Source: Proteobacteria bacterium UBA6729 (GTDB lineage: Bacteria > Pseudomonadota > Gammaproteobacteria > Porifericomitales > Porifericomitaceae). Taken from it: 16,206 nucleotides of DNA. Positions 14,179 through 16,206 of the stretch are shown here, piece by piece. The stretch is taken from positions 1-16,206 of the forward strand of contig DKIB01000041.1 in NCBI GenBank assembly GCA_002454015.1, in the 5' to 3' direction. Made by a program: the position numbers and the translations under genes. Positions within the stretch are counted from its first letter, which is position 1; each line of letters opens with the position of its first letter. The notes beneath the pieces were generated by a model. The model saw nothing but the letters and a program-made list of their open reading frames with translations, made no database searches and was not told the DNA's origin.

Positions 14179-16206
14179 ATGCAGGACGAGGGCAACCTCT
14201 ATACGCGCCTGCTGAGCAACCGGGTGCTGACCAACCTGCTGTTTGTGCTGGTGGTCGTGGTCGGTGGCGCGAGCTACCTGCAGATGCCACGTGAGCAGGA
14301 CCCCAGCATCAACTTCAACTGGATCCAGATCACCACCTTGTTGCCGGGTGCCTCGGCACGCGATGTGGAGCACAAGGTCACGGATGTGCTGGAGGAGGGA
14401 CTGGAGACGATCGGTGATATCCGTTTTGTCTCCAGCGTCAGTCGTGAGAATGTCTCCCTGATTCTGATACGCTTTACGGAGCTGGACCAGCGTACCTTCA
14501 ACAAGCGCATCGCCGATGTGCGGCGGGTGGTCAGCAACCGCGAGAAACTGCTGCCGACCGATGCCGGGGAGCCGGATATCTATGAACTGACCAGCTCCAA
14601 TGCCTTTCCCTCGGCGGTGATCCTGGTGACTGCACAGAGTGATGATGAGCAGCTGCGTCGTAGCAGCCGCATCTTCAAGCGGGAACTGGAGCGTATGGCG
14701 GCGGTGGACCGGGTCATCGATACCGGTCTGGGCGACCCGGAGCTGCAGGTGCGTTTTTATCCCGACCGATTACAGGCCTACGGGCTCTCGGTGGCGCAGC
14801 TGCGGGACACCCTGCAACTGGCACTGGAGGATATCTCTGCGGGCGATCTGGTGCAGGGGGAGCAGGCCTGGCTGGTGCGCAGCACGGGCAGCCGTGCGGA
14901 CCCCGATGTGATCGCGGCCATCCCGGTGGTGGGTGCCCGTGGTTCGGTGCCACTGGGAGAACTGGCGGAGGTGCGCCGGGCGCGCTCTGAGGCGGACGCA
15001 CTGGTGCATTATGCCGGGCGACCCGCCGTCATGCTGGCAGTCATGAAAAAGGACCGTGCCAACACCCTGACGCTGGTGGAGGATCTGAATGCCTATGTGC
15101 GCGAGCGCAACCGGCTGGCGGCATCCGGGGTGCGGCTGATCGTAGCCGATGATCAGACTCAATCCACACGTAATGCGCTACGGGTGATGCGCAACAACTT
15201 CTTCCTGGGTCTGGGTCTGGTACTGCTGGCGGCCATGCTGTTTTTGGGGAGGGGGATCGCCCTGCTGGTGACCATCGGTGTGCCGTGGACACTGGCGGGC
15301 ACCTTCTGGGTGTTGTCTGCGGTTGACTTTACCATCAATACATCGGTGCTGCTGGGGGTGGTGATCGTGCTCGGCATGCTGGTGGATGATGCCGTGGTGG
15401 TGGTGGAGTCCATCCATTTCAGACTACAGCGCGGGGAGGGCTATATAGCGGCCTGCCGCAAGGGGGTGGGAGAGGTATGTGCACCGGTGACCGCGGCGGT
15501 GCTGACTACCGTTGCCGCGTTCCTGCCATTGATGCTCATGCCGGGCATCCTCGGCCAGTTCATGCGTGTCATCCCGGCGGTAGTGACGGTGGCATTGTTG
15601 CTGAGTCTGGTAGAGGCCTACTGGATCCTGCCCAGCCATATCGGCATGTTGCGTACGGGTCCGGCCCGCAGCCCTGCCGAGCGGCTGCGGGCACGGTGTA
15701 TCCGTCGCCTGAAGCATGGCTATGGTGGTGTGCTGTTGTGGGTGTTGCGCTATCCATGGTTGCTGCTGCTGGGGGTGCTGCTCCTCATGGCCCTGGCGGG
15801 AGTGCTTGCCCATGCAAAGGTGCAGGTCAACTTCTTTGCCTCGGACACGATTCGACTGTTCTATGTCAATGTAGAGATGGAGCCGACCGCACCACTGGCC
15901 GTTACCCGTGACAAGGTGTTGGAGGTGGAGCAACACATCCGGCAAGGCCTGCGCAGTGATGAGGTACGTACAGTAGTCAGTTATGCGGGACAGATGTTCA
16001 CCGAGACGGCGCCCTATCTGGGCGCACGATACGGGCAGATTCTGGTGAGTCTGCGAGCCCGGCAACGCGACATGCGCAGCGTGGAGGCCATCCTGGATGA
16101 ACTGCGTCCGATAGTGGCGCGCGTGGGGGGTGTACAACGCATCTCCTTCCTGAAACTGGCAGGTGGGCCGCCGATCGGCAGGCCCATCAGTGTCAAGGTA
16201 ATGGGG
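14179..16206 (+). CDS. RND efflux pump inner-membrane subunit, 5' part (runs off the window)
   Basis: 676 codons are open to the last base with no stop; a full pump would be about 1,000-1,050 residues, so roughly the last third is missing. The N-terminal membrane helix (LLFVLVVVVGGASYL) is followed by the porter domain with LLPGASARDVEHKVTDVLEEGL, typical of AcrB/HAE-1-like proteins. A second hydrophobic block contains helix 4 with GMLVDDAVVVVE; D403 and D404 match the proton-relay pair of AcrB. The second porter part begins near the end (VNFFASDTIRLFYVNVEM). The start ATG 14179 is 5 bp after the adaptor stop. It works by proton antiport to drive export, with the adaptor as partner. The subfamily (drug, metal or lipid) cannot be assigned. 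Confidence 0.92.
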   Translation, partial: MQDEGNLYTRLLSNRVLTNLLFVLVVVVGGASYLQMPREQDPSINFNWIQITTLLPGASARDVEHKVTDVLEEGLETIGDIRFVSSVSRENVSLILIRFTELDQRTFNKRIADVRRVVSNREKLLPTDAGEPDIYELTSSNAFPSAVILVTAQSDDEQLRRSSRIFKRELERMAAVDRVIDTGLGDPELQVRFYPDRLQAYGLSVAQLRDTLQLALEDISAGDLVQGEQAWLVRSTGSRADPDVIAAIPVVGARGSVPLGELAEVRRARSEADALVHYAGRPAVMLAVMKKDRANTLTLVEDLNAYVRERNRLAASGVRLIVADDQTQSTRNALRVMRNNFFLGLGLVLLAAMLFLGRGIALLVTIGVPWTLAGTFWVLSAVDFTINTSVLLGVVIVLGMLVDDAVVVVESIHFRLQRGEGYIAACRKGVGEVCAPVTAAVLTTVAAFLPLMLMPGILGQFMRVIPAVVTVALLLSLVEAYWILPSHIGMLRTGPARSPAERLRARCIRRLKHGYGGVLLWVLRYPWLLLLGVLLLMALAGVLAHAKVQVNFFASDTIRLFYVNVEMEPTAPLAVTRDKVLEVEQHIRQGLRSDEVRTVVSYAGQMFTETAPYLGARYGQILVSLRARQRDMRSVEAILDELRPIVARVGGVQRISFLKLAGGPPIGRPISVKVMG

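Overview
The window looks like chromosome of a GC-rich (about 60% in lines I counted) gammaproteobacterial sulfur oxidiser. The divergent argH / algZ-algR arrangement is the one known from Pseudomonas and relatives, aroC followed by an MFS gene is also a pseudomonad-type neighbourhood, and soxC-soxD together with a proteobacterial type III GshA point to sulfur chemistry. I see no IS element, integrase, CRISPR array, tRNA or rRNA. The genus is not identifiable from this window.

Layout. At the left edge, 1-154 is the 3' end of a NYN/LabA-type (PIN-like) gene of lower GC. Next come 464 bp without a convincing gene, which contain nested inverted repeats. On the minus strand, algZ-algR-gshA (3654 to 619) form an overlapping operon: a membrane LytS-type histidine kinase, its LytTR response regulator, and a glutamate-cysteine ligase in the place where hemC lies in Pseudomonas. 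A 422-bp divergent spacer separates algZ from argH and contains a decayed second copy of part of the algZ 5' coding region. On the plus strand, argH-aspS-soxC-soxD-orf121 (4095 to 9321) are packed with overlaps or a 12-bp gap. They join arginine synthesis and aspartyl-tRNA synthesis to the SoxCD sulfane/sulfite dehydrogenase module and a small exported protein of unknown function. A class II Fic AMP-transferase gene (minus, 10699-9338) converges on orf121 and diverges from aroC. The last run, aroC-MFS transporter-RND adaptor-RND pump (10834 to beyond 16206), is again tightly packed, and the pump gene runs off the window.

How the genes work together. SoxC (Mo-pterin subunit, Tat-exported) and SoxD (mono-haem c-type cytochrome) should form the periplasmic SoxCD that oxidises SoxY-bound sulfane sulfur. 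The rest of Sox (XYZAB) is not here. GshA supplies glutathione precursor, and its position behind the AlgZR two-component system suggests shared control. ArgH and AroC are housekeeping enzymes. AspRS carries the His and Gly associated with non-discriminating enzymes, which suggests Asn-tRNA is made by the GatCAB route. The adaptor and pump at the end form a tripartite efflux system whose outer-membrane partner is not in the window.

The most notable signals outside the genes are three. First, -10 hexamers sit exactly six bases before the start codons of argH and aroC, and a similar one before algZ, which predicts leaderless mRNAs. Second, there is the algZ-derived fragment in the argH/algZ promoter region. 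Third, a 13-bp perfect palindrome abuts the predicted fic -10 box. I did not find a clearly new multi-gene system. The nearest candidates are the unknown exported protein behind soxCD and the structured stretch at 488-597.
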